DNA of 64,000 nucleotides from Stieleria sp. JC731 (GTDB lineage Bacteria > Planctomycetota > Planctomycetia > Pirellulales > Pirellulaceae), in the NCBI RefSeq assembly GCF_020966635.1, contig NZ_JAJKFQ010000029.1:186001-250000 (forward strand), in the 5' to 3' direction. The notes under the pieces are model-generated. The model had not been told where the DNA came from. It saw only the letters and a program-made list of their open reading frames with translations, and made no database searches. Numbering within the stretch: position 1 is the stretch's first letter; every line of letters begins with the position of its first letter. A program made the position numbers and the translations under genes. Shown here one piece after another: positions 27,608 to 37,086 of this stretch.

Positions 27608-28060
27608 ATGGACTACCAACCGATCATCGACCACCTGAATGAATGCCTGAAACATGAGTGGACTGGCGTAGCCCAGTACTCCCAAGCAAGCTTCTTGATC
27701 GAAGGCGTTTGGCGTGAAGTTTACGCCAAGACGTTTATCGAAAACGCTGAGGAATCATTTGGCCACGCCAAACTTGTTGGCGAAAAGATCTCGGCACTTG
27801 GCGGCGTCCCCGTCGTGACTCGCAATGAAATCAAGCAAACGCGTGACTTGCAAGAGATCCTGAAGAACAGCTTGGAATTCGAATCCAAAGCCGTTGAGAT
27901 GTACACCAAGGCACTGGATATGGCCGAAGGCGACCGAGCCTTGGTGATCTTCCTGGAAAACATCCTTGAAGAAGAACAGGAAGGCGTCGACGAATTCACC
28001 AAGTTGCTCCGCGGCAGCGAAGCAATGGAATCGGCCAAGAGCAGCACCAAAACAGCCTAG
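27608..28060 (+). CDS. Bacterioferritin-like ferritin-superfamily protein with altered ferroxidase ligands
   Basis: A 150-aa four-helix protein preceded by a strong ribosome site (AGGAGAACATAA-ATG). Hand alignment to E. coli Bfr is gap-free over helices A and B: E18 corresponds to Glu17 (KHEWTGVAQY) and H54 to His53 (SFGHAK). The bridging E51 falls on Ser50 and the haem Met52 on Phe51. In helix D, E127 matches Glu123 but H130 falls on Gly126 (LEEEQEGVDEF). If this alignment holds, one or both iron sites are modified and haem is probably not bound. It may still store iron or bind another metal. It is followed by a strong terminator and so is monocistronic. Confidence 0.8.
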   Translation: MDYQPIIDHLNECLKHEWTGVAQYSQASFLIEGVWREVYAKTFIENAEESFGHAKLVGEKISALGGVPVVTRNEIKQTRDLQEILKNSLEFESKAVEMYTKALDMAEGDRALVIFLENILEEEQEGVDEFTKLLRGSEAMESAKSSTKTA

Positions 28061-28093
28061 GCAGATTGCCCTTCGACAAACTAGCAAAACGCC

Positions 28094-28126
28094 GCCGGCG
28101 GTCTTTCTTTCTGAAAGGTCGCCGGC
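28094..28126 (+). terminator. Intrinsic terminator of the bacterioferritin-like gene
   Basis: A 14-bp stem with two G-U wobbles (GCCGGCGGTCTTTC / GAAAGGTCGCCGGC) and a 5-nt loop, followed by TTGTCGTTTCT, 34 bp after the stop codon. Confidence 0.8.
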
Positions 28127-28180
28127 TTGTCGTTTCTAAACGCAGATCGTTCTTAATCGCTGGCTGTCAAAAGCCGACGC

Positions 28181-28202
28181 GGCTGGTGGCAGACCACCAG
28201 CC
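28181..28202. repeat. Perfect inverted repeat
   Basis: GGCTGGTGG-CAGA-CCACCAGCC: a 9-bp perfect stem with a 4-nt loop, 55 bp beyond the terminator. Its role is unclear; it may be a second terminator or a REP-like fold. Confidence 0.6.
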
Positions 28203-28627
28203 AACTGCCTGTCGGGTTGTCCACACCGACTCTGAAATCGCTCCCGCGAACGCATCCGCTCGCCATTCGGCGGGGGAACCGCCATGCAACTGCGGCGGTA
28301 TCTCTTTAATCCGACGCCCCAGAACGATCCCTCAACCACAGTTCGGAGGTGACCTCCAGGACGAGAGGTATTCCCTGGTTTCGTGGGAAATCGTCTGTAC
28401 TTTGCGAGACACCAAAAAACTTCATCAGAAGTGTTGTTTGCGGAATCGCCTGCTTTTTTTCTAGCGATTCCCTAATAAAACCGAGCGCTGTGCGTCCTTT
28501 CAGGCGGCTACGTTTGACCAATAGGTGGTCGGCGTTGCCACTCATCTGTTCACGTGTACTGGTGTCAAAAGCCTAAGCCCAACGTGAAAGTCAGTTCGAC
28601 ACACACACTCCGCAACGGTGATCTGCC

Positions 28628-31600
28628 ATGATCAAGCGCGATCGTAATAAACCAACCCCAGCCCGCACTCGGGCTAAGCGCCGTGCCCTCAAAGCGGTTG
28701 CGGCTCTCCTTTTCTTTGGATTGATCCCGAAAAACGTCATGGCTGAACCAATTGGACCGATGGAACGATTCGCGCTTGCTGCTGATCGTGAATCGTTTCT
28801 GTCAGAGATGATTCCCGGAAGTGACGATTACTACTTTTACTACTGCCTGCACTACCAAAATACCCGGCAACTGGATCGAGCTGAGGCGATCTTGAAAGAC
28901 TGGGTCAATGCACGAAAGGGAAGGATGTCATCGCTGATGAATGCGATGACGGAGCGTCAACGGTTGCTGTCCTATGATCAGACGCCGGGCGAAACAGTCG
29001 ACTACTTGATCAAGCAACTGAACATCAGGCTTTCCCACCCCGCACCGACTCGCAAAGGTGAACGCCAATACCAAAGCGAAATCACAGCGGACTTGCTGTC
29101 GGCAGAACAAATCGTCAAGCGATCGCTGCGTGACAGAAACATCCATCTGTCTCCGCTGGGAATGCAGATCGCGGAGGAATGGCTTCTGGGACCACAAGCG
29201 GACAACCTAGGCGCCGACCTAAAAGAATTCCTCAAACAAGTTGACGGCCCGTATCTTCGGTCACTTGATCAATTGGTGATCAAGGAATTGAACCAACGAA
29301 ACGCGCGTGATCGACGATTCGGTGATCTCGAGGCGCATCAGTTCCTAACTCTCGAGGAACTTGATGAAGTCGCTCGGCGTGTTCCAGCGATCGCTGATGA
29401 CAATGCCTTCGTCGATGCGAAACTTCACCGCTTGCGTCCAAATGCGGATGTGGACTTAAGCCAACAGCCGAAGGAACGACTTGAATACCTGCAGCAGGTC
29501 GAAGCATACACGCAAACATTGCCCGCAGCCTATAGCTCCCTAAAAGTCAGCGCGCTGTACCGCCTGCTCGAAGCCAACCTGAAAGCGGGAATCTGGGATA
29601 AAGATCTGTTCATGCGGTACTTGCAACTGCCGCGACAAAGTTCGATCGTCAGCCCGCTGTTGGCAAAGATGCCCGACCGCGCGAACTTGGGACAAGACTA
29701 TTCTAAAGTCGCTTTCCTGCCGCCCGTTGGCAACGACGAGCCCTTGATCGAAACGTACCTGGAACACTTCCTGCTGGAAGCCGACGACTTTAATACGTAC
29801 ACGCCGTTTCTTGACCCTCAATACGTTCGGCGGATCTTTGCCCGTACGAAATTGATGTCGGGTGTATCCAATCAGCAGCCGTACTTCGAAATGTTGTCGG
29901 CTAGCGAGCGCAAAGAACTTCGCGACAAAGTCGAACTGACATTTGTCCCACAGAACCAAACTCGGTTTGACAGCGACGACCAAACGAACCTGATCGTTGA
30001 TGTAAAAAACATCGACAAGCTCGTCGTGCGGATCTACGAAATCAATTCGCTTGCGTACTACCGCAACCACTCGAGCACCCTTGACACCGACATCGATCTC
30101 GATGGTTTGGTCCCCACTCATGAACGAACAATCGAATTCGACCGCCCTTCGATCGTTCGGCACCGCGAATCGATCTCAATTGACGAGGCGCAAGGTCGCG
30201 GGGTCTGGATTGTTGACCTGATGGGTGAAGGACGGCGTGCCAGGACCATCATCCGACATGGCGACCTTCACACGGTTCGTTCCCAATCGGCAAATGGTAT
30301 CCGCCTCGCCATCCTCGATGAAAACCGTAACCTCGTTCGTGATGCGAAAGTCTTCGTCAGCAATCAAGAATTCACCGCAGACGACGAAGGACAAATCACC
30401 ATTCCCATGGTCAGCCAAGCGGCCACGGGGACGGCGATCATCTATGACGGAAAAATCGCTCGCCAAACTCAACTGAAACATCTGGTCGAAAACTATCGGT
30501 TGCAAGCTGGGTTCCTGGTCGATCCGGTTCTGATCCAATCGGGAAGCCAATCGACGGTCATTGTCCGCCCACGGCTTTCGCTTGGGGAAGTTCCGATCGA
30601 TCCGTCGACGCTAGAAAAGGTTGCGCTGCGAGTCACAGCAACTGATTTAGATGGAATTGAAACGACAAAGACATTCGACAAGATCGAATTGAATCAGGCT
30701 GGCGAGTACGCGATCGACTTTCGTGTTCCCTCCAGACTGGCCAGTTTGTCCTTCAACCTTTCAGGTCAAGTCACCGGGTTAAGTGATCGACGAAATCGTG
30801 AATTGTCCGTTGACCATACAGTCAAGATTGCGGGCATCCGAGAAACGAATCAAACGGTCGACACGTTTCTTACACGAGACGGTGATGACTATGTGATCGA
30901 AACACGAGGTCGCAATGGTGAACTGGTGCCAGGCACCATGGTCAACGTTTCATTTAGTACCGAACTGAGTGAATACCAACCTGAGATGACGCTGCAGTCC
31001 GATGATTCCGGACAAGTCCGTCTGGGACCAATGGAGTTAGTTTATCAACTTTCATATGGGATCCCGGACGCGTCAAGGCACACGTTTAATCCACGTGTCA
31101 ACCGGCACATTCGACCAAACAAAATCCACCTTGCCGAAGGTGATCCGTTGCAACTGCCGTTGATAGACGGCAGCCTTCCTGAAAACTACCGCCTAGTCGA
31201 AGTCCGCGATGGCAAAGTCCATTCCGACCACTCATCCATGCTAGAGGCCAAAGCGGGACAGTTGATCGCGAGGGATCTTCCGGCAGGCGATTTTTCACTC
31301 TTCGATCGCACGACCGGGGAAGATACAGATATCGTAGTCGTCGCGGGCAACGTCATCGGCGATGTAATCGCAGGCAAAGTCCGACATCGTCGCCAAAGCC
31401 CCGGTGTTCCACTGTCGATCGCTTCGGTAGAGCGACAAGATGATGGAAGCCTGGCGATCCAGTTGAGCGGTGATCCAAGCCTTGCTCGCGTTCACTTGAT
31501 CGCATCGAGATATTTCGGCCCCTCGTCTCCGTTGGATTCGCTCGATCTGGGTCAAATCAGCCTGGATGGTCGTCGTGTATCGTTGTCACGATCTGGATAC

Positions 31601-34600
31601 ATCAGCGACCTTCGATTGGGTGACGAGTACGAATACGTTCTTCGGCGACAATTTGCCACTAAGTATCCAGGTGTGATGCTGCCCCAGCCGAGTGTGCTGC
31701 TGAATCCTTGGGAAACCGAAACGACTGAAAACCAGTCGCAAACCGCGATGGATGGTGACCACCCAATGGCTGCCGCGGCACCGATGATGGCGTCAGATGA
31801 AATGAGAGAAAACTCTGGCGTCGCCATAACTCGGTCAGGTTGGAAAGAATCCGACTTTGATTTCCTGAGTGATGCCGGGGTCGTCGTCGCCAACTTGAAG
31901 CCAAACGACGATGGGACATTGGTCATTCCGGCGGACGTGATCGATGGAATGCCGATCATCCAATTGCTTGTCACCGACCCGTTGACGGTAATGCAACAGA
32001 CGATCGCCTCGCCACTTTCGGAAATCAAAACCGAAGACATGCGTTTGGCTCAGTCACTGCCGGCTGATCAAGCCCTTTCGTTCGAACGAGTTGTCTCCGT
32101 TGTTGGCCCCGACCAACCGTTGGATCTTGAATCGCTTGGCTCTGCACAGCTGCAAATCTATGGTGATGTCGCATCGCTGCTGTCACTCTATAGGACATTA
32201 ATCAGCGATGACCGCTTTGCTGACTTCGAGACCTTGGCTCGCTGGCACCAGATGTCCAAAGAGGAAAAGCTGTCCGAGTATACGAAGCTCGCTAGCCATG
32301 AACTTCATCTGTTTCTCTACATGCACGATGGCGAATTCTTCAATTCCGTCATTCACCCGTATCTATCAAACAAAAAAGAAAAGCAATTCATTGATCATTG
32401 GTTGCTCGGAAACGACGTTTCTTCATTCGGTGAATTCTGGCGTTACCAACAGTTATCGGCAGCAGAACGTGCAATGCTCGCGATGCGAGTGCCAGCGCTT
32501 CGATCGTCTATTATCCGCGATCTGACTGAAACGGTTGCGGCGATGGACATCGACCATGACCGACGACGTGTTCTGGTCGAAACAGCGCTGCGTTCACGCG
32601 GCCTTTCCTCTGAAACAAGATTTGACATCCTAGCCGAAAAGGAAGAAGTCGCTGATTCCGTTGATGGGCTTTCCGTTCAAAGCGGCTTCTTTGCTGGCGG
32701 AATGGGTGGAGGCAACTTTGGCGGCAGAGGTCGAGAATCGCTGCGTCGCATGCAAGACGCGGAACGATTCGGCAAGAAATCCGAATCAATGGCGAAAGCA
32801 AAAAGCTGGAACATGCTTTCGCGTCGTTCCCTTGGTGACGCGCGAGCGATGTACCAGGAACTCGATAGCACCAAGCAATGGGCAGAGAGTCATTTTGACC
32901 GTGTTCGTACCGTTGGCAGTCGTCCAATCGATTTGATTCCCATTGACGCTTTCTGGAGAGATCTGTCCAAGCAAGACATCAGTGAAGGAGCCGCACCGGC
33001 GATCTCGAAGCATTTACTGCGTCCGACAAGCAACCGTCACGCCGCCTTGATCGCGCTGGCGATGAGTGGACTGCCGCTGCAAGCGGGTGAGATCGCTCTT
33101 CCATCAAAACCAGAAACGATCTACCGCCCCAAGCACCCGGTCGCGTTGGTGGCAAAGCGATTGCGTGAGCTGCAAACGGCAGAAGAGAAAAGTCGTGTTT
33201 TAATTGGGCAACTGTTCCGACTGAGCAGCCCCAAGGCGAGCGAGGATGAATCCAATGCGGTCACATCGAAATTCCTCACCGGTCGTGCTTACAAAGGTCA
33301 AGTCGTCGTTTCTAACCCGACGGCAAATGAACAAACGGTGGAGGTCTTCTGGCAAATCCCTGCAGGGAGCCTTCCGCTGGCCAAGAGCCAGATGACGGAC
33401 AGCAAAACGTTCGTGATCAGCCCTTTCGGCGTCGCGTCGGTCGAATACGAGTTCTACTTCCCAACTGAAGGCGAGTTCACTCACTACCCCGCCAACGTTT
33501 CATCCGGCGAAACACTGTTGGCAACCGCCGAAGAACGCACGTTCCAAGTCGCCGACGAATGGAACGATGAAGAAGTCAGCTGGCAACGAATCGCCGTCGA
33601 TGGAACTCCCGAGCAGATCAAGGAGTACCTCGCAGGTGTAAACCTTCATCAACTGGACATGACTCTTGTCTGCCATCGTCTTCGTGACAAAGCAGTTTTC
33701 GAGGTCGTTACGGCTGCTCTTTCAGCAGCCCGATTGCCCAATGATGAAATCTGGGGCTACGGGTTCTATCACAAAGATCCAGAAGCGATGCGTCACTACC
33801 TTTCGCTTCGTGATGATCTGGTCAAGCGAGTCGGTCCCGAGCTGAATTCACCATTGCTGGTAGTCGATGCGATCGACCGTCAGACTTACGAGCATCTGGA
33901 ATATGCACCGCTGATTCGATCACGTATCCATCGCCTTGGCGATCAGGACGAGATCCTAAATCCGACCTTCATGGCACAGTACCAGGAATTCGTCCGTCGA
34001 CTTGGATTCCAACCGTCAGTCGAAATTGGTCAGAAGCTTTCGCTGTCGTACTACCTGTTGCTGCAAAACCGAATTGAAGAATCGATTGAGGAGTTCAACA
34101 AGGTCGATCCCGATACCGTAACAACGCATCTGCAGTACGATTACTTGGCCGGCTACCTGGCGTTGCATCAGGGCAACTATGAGCAAGCGTTGCAAATTGC
34201 CAATCGCTATGCGGACTACCCCATTGCACGATGGAAAACTCGTTTCGGTCAAATGGCACTGCAAGTGATGCAGCGCTCGGATCTGATGGAATCAGGTCAG
34301 TTGGTCTCGGCTGACAGTTCTAAGCCGGATGGTCCAGACGGTCTATCACCACAAGCAGGCGATCTCGCGATTGCTGACCGTGACCGAGCGAACAGCCAAG
34401 CCTCGGCAGATGCTCCGGAGGTGATCGTCAAAGTCGAGGGCGACCAGATCCGGCTCGACCATCGCAATACCGATCAGGTCGAACTGAACTTCTATGGTGT
34501 CGATCTCGAATTGCTGTTTAGCAAAGCCCCGTTCGCTCGCAACGATTTGCAAAAGATCGCGATGGTGAAACCGACGCGTTCGCAAACGGTGTCGCTAAGC

Positions 34601-34981
34601 AGCAAAACGGGAACGACTCGAATGGAGATTCCGCGAGAACTTCGCAGTCGTACTCTGCTGGTTGAAAGCAGCGTCGGAGCATCGCACAGTACAACGCTGT
34701 ACTATGGCGGTGAATTGACAACCTACGTCAGCGATGCGTTCGGTCAATTGCAAACAACCGATGCGACGACACACCGTCCGCTATCTGGTGTCTACGTCAA
34801 AGTCTATGCCCGCTACCCTGGTGGTGATGTCCGGTTCTACAAAGACGGATACACCGACGGACGTGGACGGTTCGATTACACCAGCGTCAGTGCGGCCGAT
34901 GCGAAAGGGGCAGAGCGGTTCGCGATCTTGGTGTTGAGCGATTCGAAAGGGGCGACATTGCATGATGTCGCTTCACCATAA
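28628..34981 (+). CDS. Giant exported protein (2117 aa), alpha-2-macroglobulin-like architecture suspected
   Basis: I am not sure of the family. An N-terminal signal (basic residues, then ALKAVAALLFFGLIPKNVMA, cleavage before EP) implies export. The first 450 residues are alpha-helical. Beta-rich repeats follow, including Ig/carboxypeptidase-regulatory-like folds (RLAILDENRNLVRDAKVFVS, LVDPVLIQSGSQSTVIVRP). About residue 1350 there is a short Gly-rich stretch (FFAGGMGGGNFGGRG) and then YQELDSTKQWAESHFDRV. Later come RAYKGQVVVSNPTANEQ, PFGVASVEYEFYFPTEGEF, a TPR-like region and a C-terminal CarboxypepD_reg-like domain (PLSGVYVKVYARYPGG). The order recalls large planctomycete alpha-2-macroglobulin-like proteins, which trap proteases. 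No thioester CxEQ motif was seen. It is a single gene flanked by terminators. Confidence 0.75.
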   Translation: MIKRDRNKPTPARTRAKRRALKAVAALLFFGLIPKNVMAEPIGPMERFALAADRESFLSEMIPGSDDYYFYYCLHYQNTRQLDRAEAILKDWVNARKGRMSSLMNAMTERQRLLSYDQTPGETVDYLIKQLNIRLSHPAPTRKGERQYQSEITADLLSAEQIVKRSLRDRNIHLSPLGMQIAEEWLLGPQADNLGADLKEFLKQVDGPYLRSLDQLVIKELNQRNARDRRFGDLEAHQFLTLEELDEVARRVPAIADDNAFVDAKLHRLRPNADVDLSQQPKERLEYLQQVEAYTQTLPAAYSSLKVSALYRLLEANLKAGIWDKDLFMRYLQLPRQSSIVSPLLAKMPDRANLGQDYSKVAFLPPVGNDEPLIETYLEHFLLEADDFNTYTPFLDPQYVRRIFARTKLMSGVSNQQPYFEMLSASERKELRDKVELTFVPQNQTRFDSDDQTNLIVDVKNIDKLVVRIYEINSLAYYRNHSSTLDTDIDLDGLVPTHERTIEFDRPSIVRHRESISIDEAQGRGVWIVDLMGEGRRARTIIRHGDLHTVRSQSANGIRLAILDENRNLVRDAKVFVSNQEFTADDEGQITIPMVSQAATGTAIIYDGKIARQTQLKHLVENYRLQAGFLVDPVLIQSGSQSTVIVRPRLSLGEVPIDPSTLEKVALRVTATDLDGIETTKTFDKIELNQAGEYAIDFRVPSRLASLSFNLSGQVTGLSDRRNRELSVDHTVKIAGIRETNQTVDTFLTRDGDDYVIETRGRNGELVPGTMVNVSFSTELSEYQPEMTLQSDDSGQVRLGPMELVYQLSYGIPDASRHTFNPRVNRHIRPNKIHLAEGDPLQLPLIDGSLPENYRLVEVRDGKVHSDHSSMLEAKAGQLIARDLPAGDFSLFDRTTGEDTDIVVVAGNVIGDVIAGKVRHRRQSPGVPLSIASVERQDDGSLAIQLSGDPSLARVHLIASRYFGPSSPLDSLDLGQISLDGRRVSLSRSGYISDLRLGDEYEYVLRRQFATKYPGVMLPQPSVLLNPWETETTENQSQTAMDGDHPMAAAAPMMASDEMRENSGVAITRSGWKESDFDFLSDAGVVVANLKPNDDGTLVIPADVIDGMPIIQLLVTDPLTVMQQTIASPLSEIKTEDMRLAQSLPADQALSFERVVSVVGPDQPLDLESLGSAQLQIYGDVASLLSLYRTLISDDRFADFETLARWHQMSKEEKLSEYTKLASHELHLFLYMHDGEFFNSVIHPYLSNKKEKQFIDHWLLGNDVSSFGEFWRYQQLSAAERAMLAMRVPALRSSIIRDLTETVAAMDIDHDRRRVLVETALRSRGLSSETRFDILAEKEEVADSVDGLSVQSGFFAGGMGGGNFGGRGRESLRRMQDAERFGKKSESMAKAKSWNMLSRRSLGDARAMYQELDSTKQWAESHFDRVRTVGSRPIDLIPIDAFWRDLSKQDISEGAAPAISKHLLRPTSNRHAALIALAMSGLPLQAGEIALPSKPETIYRPKHPVALVAKRLRELQTAEEKSRVLIGQLFRLSSPKASEDESNAVTSKFLTGRAYKGQVVVSNPTANEQTVEVFWQIPAGSLPLAKSQMTDSKTFVISPFGVASVEYEFYFPTEGEFTHYPANVSSGETLLATAEERTFQVADEWNDEEVSWQRIAVDGTPEQIKEYLAGVNLHQLDMTLVCHRLRDKAVFEVVTAALSAARLPNDEIWGYGFYHKDPEAMRHYLSLRDDLVKRVGPELNSPLLVVDAIDRQTYEHLEYAPLIRSRIHRLGDQDEILNPTFMAQYQEFVRRLGFQPSVEIGQKLSLSYYLLLQNRIEESIEEFNKVDPDTVTTHLQYDYLAGYLALHQGNYEQALQIANRYADYPIARWKTRFGQMALQVMQRSDLMESGQLVSADSSKPDGPDGLSPQAGDLAIADRDRANSQASADAPEVIVKVEGDQIRLDHRNTDQVELNFYGVDLELLFSKAPFARNDLQKIAMVKPTRSQTVSLSSKTGTTRMEIPRELRSRTLLVESSVGASHSTTLYYGGELTTYVSDAFGQLQTTDATTHRPLSGVYVKVYARYPGGDVRFYKDGYTDGRGRFDYTSVSAADAKGAERFAILVLSDSKGATLHDVASP

Positions 34982-35003
34982 GACGCGACCGTGACGCGGC
35001 AAG

Positions 35004-35122
35004 ACCTTTCGGTGACTCCGAAAGGTTGATGAACATTGCCGGATGAAAAAACGGAGCAGAGTCTCCGTTGTCTGAATTAGAAATGCAGAGAGGGTGCGAC
35101 CGGAATTCCGATCGCACCCTCT
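35004..35122. terminator. Hairpin cluster between convergent genes
   Basis: ACCTTTCGG-TGACT-CCGAAAGGT (35004-35026) is followed by an 11-bp perfect stem AGAGGGTGCGA/TCGCACCCTCT (35089-35099 and 35112-35122) that encloses a further palindrome CGGAATTCCG. It lies between the 2117-aa gene and the convergent RRM gene, and is a likely bidirectional terminator. Confidence 0.75.
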
Positions 35123-35154
35123 GCTATTGGTTTCAGTCACTTGAAACGCTGTGT

Positions 35155-35487
35155 CTACCAGTTGCGGCCTCCACCGCCGCCGCCACGATGGCCACCGCCA
35201 CCGCCGCCACCGCGATAACCGCCACCACCACCGCCGCCTCCGCGTGGGGCACGTTCCTGTGCTTCGTTGACCCGCAATGGTCGACCTTCGTAGTCGTATC
35301 CATCTAGGGCTTCGATGGCTTCCTTGGCCGCCTCATCTGCCATCGTTACAAAGCCAAAGCCGCGACTTCGGCCCGTTTCACGGTCGGTCAAGACAATAGC
35401 GTCATCAACCTGACCGTACTGCCTAAAGAGTTCTTCTAGCTTTTCGGTTGTCACAGACCACGCTAGATTCCCCACATACATCTTCAT
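35155..35487 (-). CDS. Glycine-rich RNA-recognition-motif protein
   Basis: A 110-aa protein with a single RRM domain: RNP2 MYVGNL at residues 3-8 and RNP1 RGFGFVTM at 42-49, then a C-terminal tail from about residue 84 made of Gly with a few Arg/Tyr/His (RGGYRGGG-type). The layout is that of cold-inducible RNA-binding proteins of cyanobacteria, which bind single-stranded RNA as chaperones or cold-response factors. GGAG lies 16 bp and GAAG 6 bp upstream of the start; the third codon is also ATG, so the start could be two codons later. It is monocistronic, with a shared terminator downstream. Confidence 0.93.
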   Translation of the reverse strand: MKMYVGNLAWSVTTEKLEELFRQYGQVDDAIVLTDRETGRSRGFGFVTMADEAAKEAIEALDGYDYEGRPLRVNEAQERAPRGGGGGGGGYRGGGGGGGHRGGGGGGRNW

Positions 35488-35833
35488 CGCTTCAATCGCT
35501 CCCTAGTCCAGAAGGCCTATGCACTCGGAGCATTTGGCGACGCACACACAGCGGTCCATTATCATTCTGAGAGTTCGGTCTTCAATCACACGGGATGGCG
35601 CCAATCGCCATCCACTCAAGCGCCGAGTGTAACACTATTTGTAGGTGGGTTGGCAATCATTCTGCTGGGTATGGTCACTTCCTTACAAATATTTCATGCA
35701 TTTAAGCTCTCCGGTGGTTGTCTGATAGCATTCGCTACCTCGATCGGTCCCGTCTCAACAAGCCTGCTGGCAGTCAACGCCAGCAGAGGTTGTCGGCCTA
35801 CCCCATCGGCGATACATCGCCAAACAGTTTCTC

Positions 35834-35881
35834 GGTTGGTGCCACCCACCAACTATCTCCGGTTGGTGCCACCCACCAACT
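35834..35881. repeat. Two tandem REP-like palindromes upstream of the tro-type operon
   Basis: Copies at 35834-35854 and 35861-35881 are identical over 21 bp (GGTTGGTGCCACCCACCAACT) and 27 bp apart. They belong to the same family as the palindromes around the RAYT gene 23 kb away, in the same plus-strand orientation as those at 11.2 kb. Confidence 0.8.
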
Positions 35882-35961
35882 GAACTGGACAAGTATCCAG
35901 ATTGGTCCCGGCTTGCTCTCGAATGCCGCTTACTTGATACCTACGTGGACTTCCCTTTTAA

Positions 35962-35977
35962 GTTAGCCCCGGCTAAC
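35962..35977. promoter_or_regulatory. Palindrome upstream of the metal-transporter operon, possible operator
   Basis: GTTAGCC-CC-GGCTAAC is a perfect 7-bp inverted repeat, 84 bp upstream of the operon start. It has the GTTAG/CTAAC half-sites of a DtxR box, but with a wider spacer than the DtxR consensus, so it is only a candidate. It could also be a fragment of the dispersed GGCTAA repeats seen at 26.9 and 57.8 kb. Confidence 0.3.
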
Positions 35978-36060
35978 ATTATAAAGTTAACGCTGCACAC
36001 CGCACGTTCGTTCAGCAGTCGCCACCCCACCGCTCTTTCACGCCACAGTTTTCGAGCTTC

Positions 36061-37086
36061 ATGATGCGCACCCGCCACTATTCCGCTCTCGCTTGGGCTC
36101 TGGTTCTTTCGGCGATACTCCCGCTGACGACGATTGGGTGCAAATCAGAGTCGCGTACAAAATCATCCAAGATCAACGTTGTCACCACCGTCGGGATGGT
36201 CGCCGATCTGGTTCGCGAGGTCGGCGGTGACCAAGTTGAGGTGATTCAAATCTGCGGCGCAGGGGTCGATCCCCACCTCTACAAACCGACTCGCGACGAT
36301 GTTCTGAAAATCCAAGCAGCTGACATCGTGTTCTACGCCGGCCAAAAGCTCGAAGGCAAAATGACCGACACGCTGGAGAAGGTTGGGCGTTCGAAACCAG
36401 TCATCGCGATCACCGACTCGGTCGATCCCAGCCAACTTCTCAGCGGTGGCGAGCCGGCTGATTCAGAAAACGCACCATCGGCTGAGGGACATGCTGACCC
36501 GCACCTCTGGAACGACGTCTCTCTATGGAGCCAATGCGTTCCTGTGATTGCGGAAGAGCTCAGTAAGCTAGTTCCCGATTCGTCAGAAACATTTCAGTCA
36601 CGGACACAGAACTATCAGCAACAACTGGCCATGCTCCACGAATACGGGCAATCGATCATGCAAACGGTCCCCGAAAGCAGCCGGCTGTTGATCACTTCGC
36701 ATGATGCATTCAGTTACTTTGGGCGTGCCTACGGGTTGGAGGTTCAAGGCATCCAAGGAATCTCGACTGAGTCAGAAGCAGGACTTCGCAGGATTAACGA
36801 ACTGGTTGATCTGTTGATCGATCGAAACGTCAAATCGGTATTCATTGAAAGCAGTGTCCGTCCCAAAAACGTCGAAGCCTTGATCGAAGGTGCTGCCCAA
36901 CGAGGTCACTTTGTGAATACCGGAGGCGTCCTATTTAGCGATGCCATGGGACCGGCGGGGACTTATGAAGGCACCTATGTCGGAATGTTGGACCATAACT
37001 TGACAACAACGGCAGCCGCTCTCGGGGGTCAGGTACCCGAGGATGGATTTCAGAGTAAACTCTCTGCAAAAACCGAATCAGAGTAA
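36061..37086 (+). CDS. troA: TroA/ZnuA-type metal ABC transporter substrate-binding lipoprotein
   Basis: A 341-aa lipoprotein (lipobox near TIGC, Cys27) of the cluster A-I family that binds Mn2+, Zn2+ or Fe2+ in the periplasm. The four metal ligands expected from TroA can be placed at His72 (DPHLYKP), His148 (DPHLWND), His214 ([11 protein letters not shown]) and Asp294 (FSDAMG). This His-His-His-Asp set is that of TroA/ZnuA; Mn-specific PsaA has Glu at the third position. A His-rich loop typical of ZnuA is missing. A second ATG is one codon later. The stop overlaps the next start by one base (TAATG). It is the first gene of a four-gene operon. Confidence 0.9.
   Translation: MMRTRHYSALAWALVLSAILPLTTIGCKSESRTKSSKINVVTTVGMVADLVREVGGDQVEVIQICGAGVDPHLYKPTRDDVLKIQAADIVFYAGQKLEGKMTDTLEKVGRSKPVIAITDSVDPSQLLSGGEPADSENAPSAEGHADPHLWNDVSLWSQCVPVIAEELSKLVPDSSETFQSRTQNYQQQLAMLHEYGQSIMQTVPESSRLLITSHDAFSYFGRAYGLEVQGIQGISTESEAGLRRINELVDLLIDRNVKSVFIESSVRPKNVEALIEGAAQRGHFVNTGGVLFSDAMGPAGTYEGTYVGMLDHNLTTTAAALGGQVPEDGFQSKLSAKTESE

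Larger units (their letters stand above)
28061..28627. other. Intergenic region before the 2117-aa gene
   Basis: A 567-bp gap after the bacterioferritin-like gene holds a strong terminator (28094-28126) and a second perfect inverted repeat (28181-28202). I see no convincing gene; small open frames on both strands lack family similarity. The promoter of the 2117-aa gene should be in its second half. Confidence 0.5.
35488..36060. other. Divergent intergenic region with REP-like repeats and a palindrome
   Basis: A 573-bp gap between the RRM gene and the tro-type operon. It holds two tandem REP-like palindromes (35834-35881) and a GTTAGCC-CC-GGCTAAC palindrome (35962-35977), and it must hold the operon promoter. 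No gene was seen. Confidence 0.6.

Noticed and set aside
35962..35977. Palindrome called as a proven DtxR/MntR operator
   Set aside because: Its spacer differs from the DtxR consensus and it may be part of a dispersed repeat, so it is listed only as a candidate.
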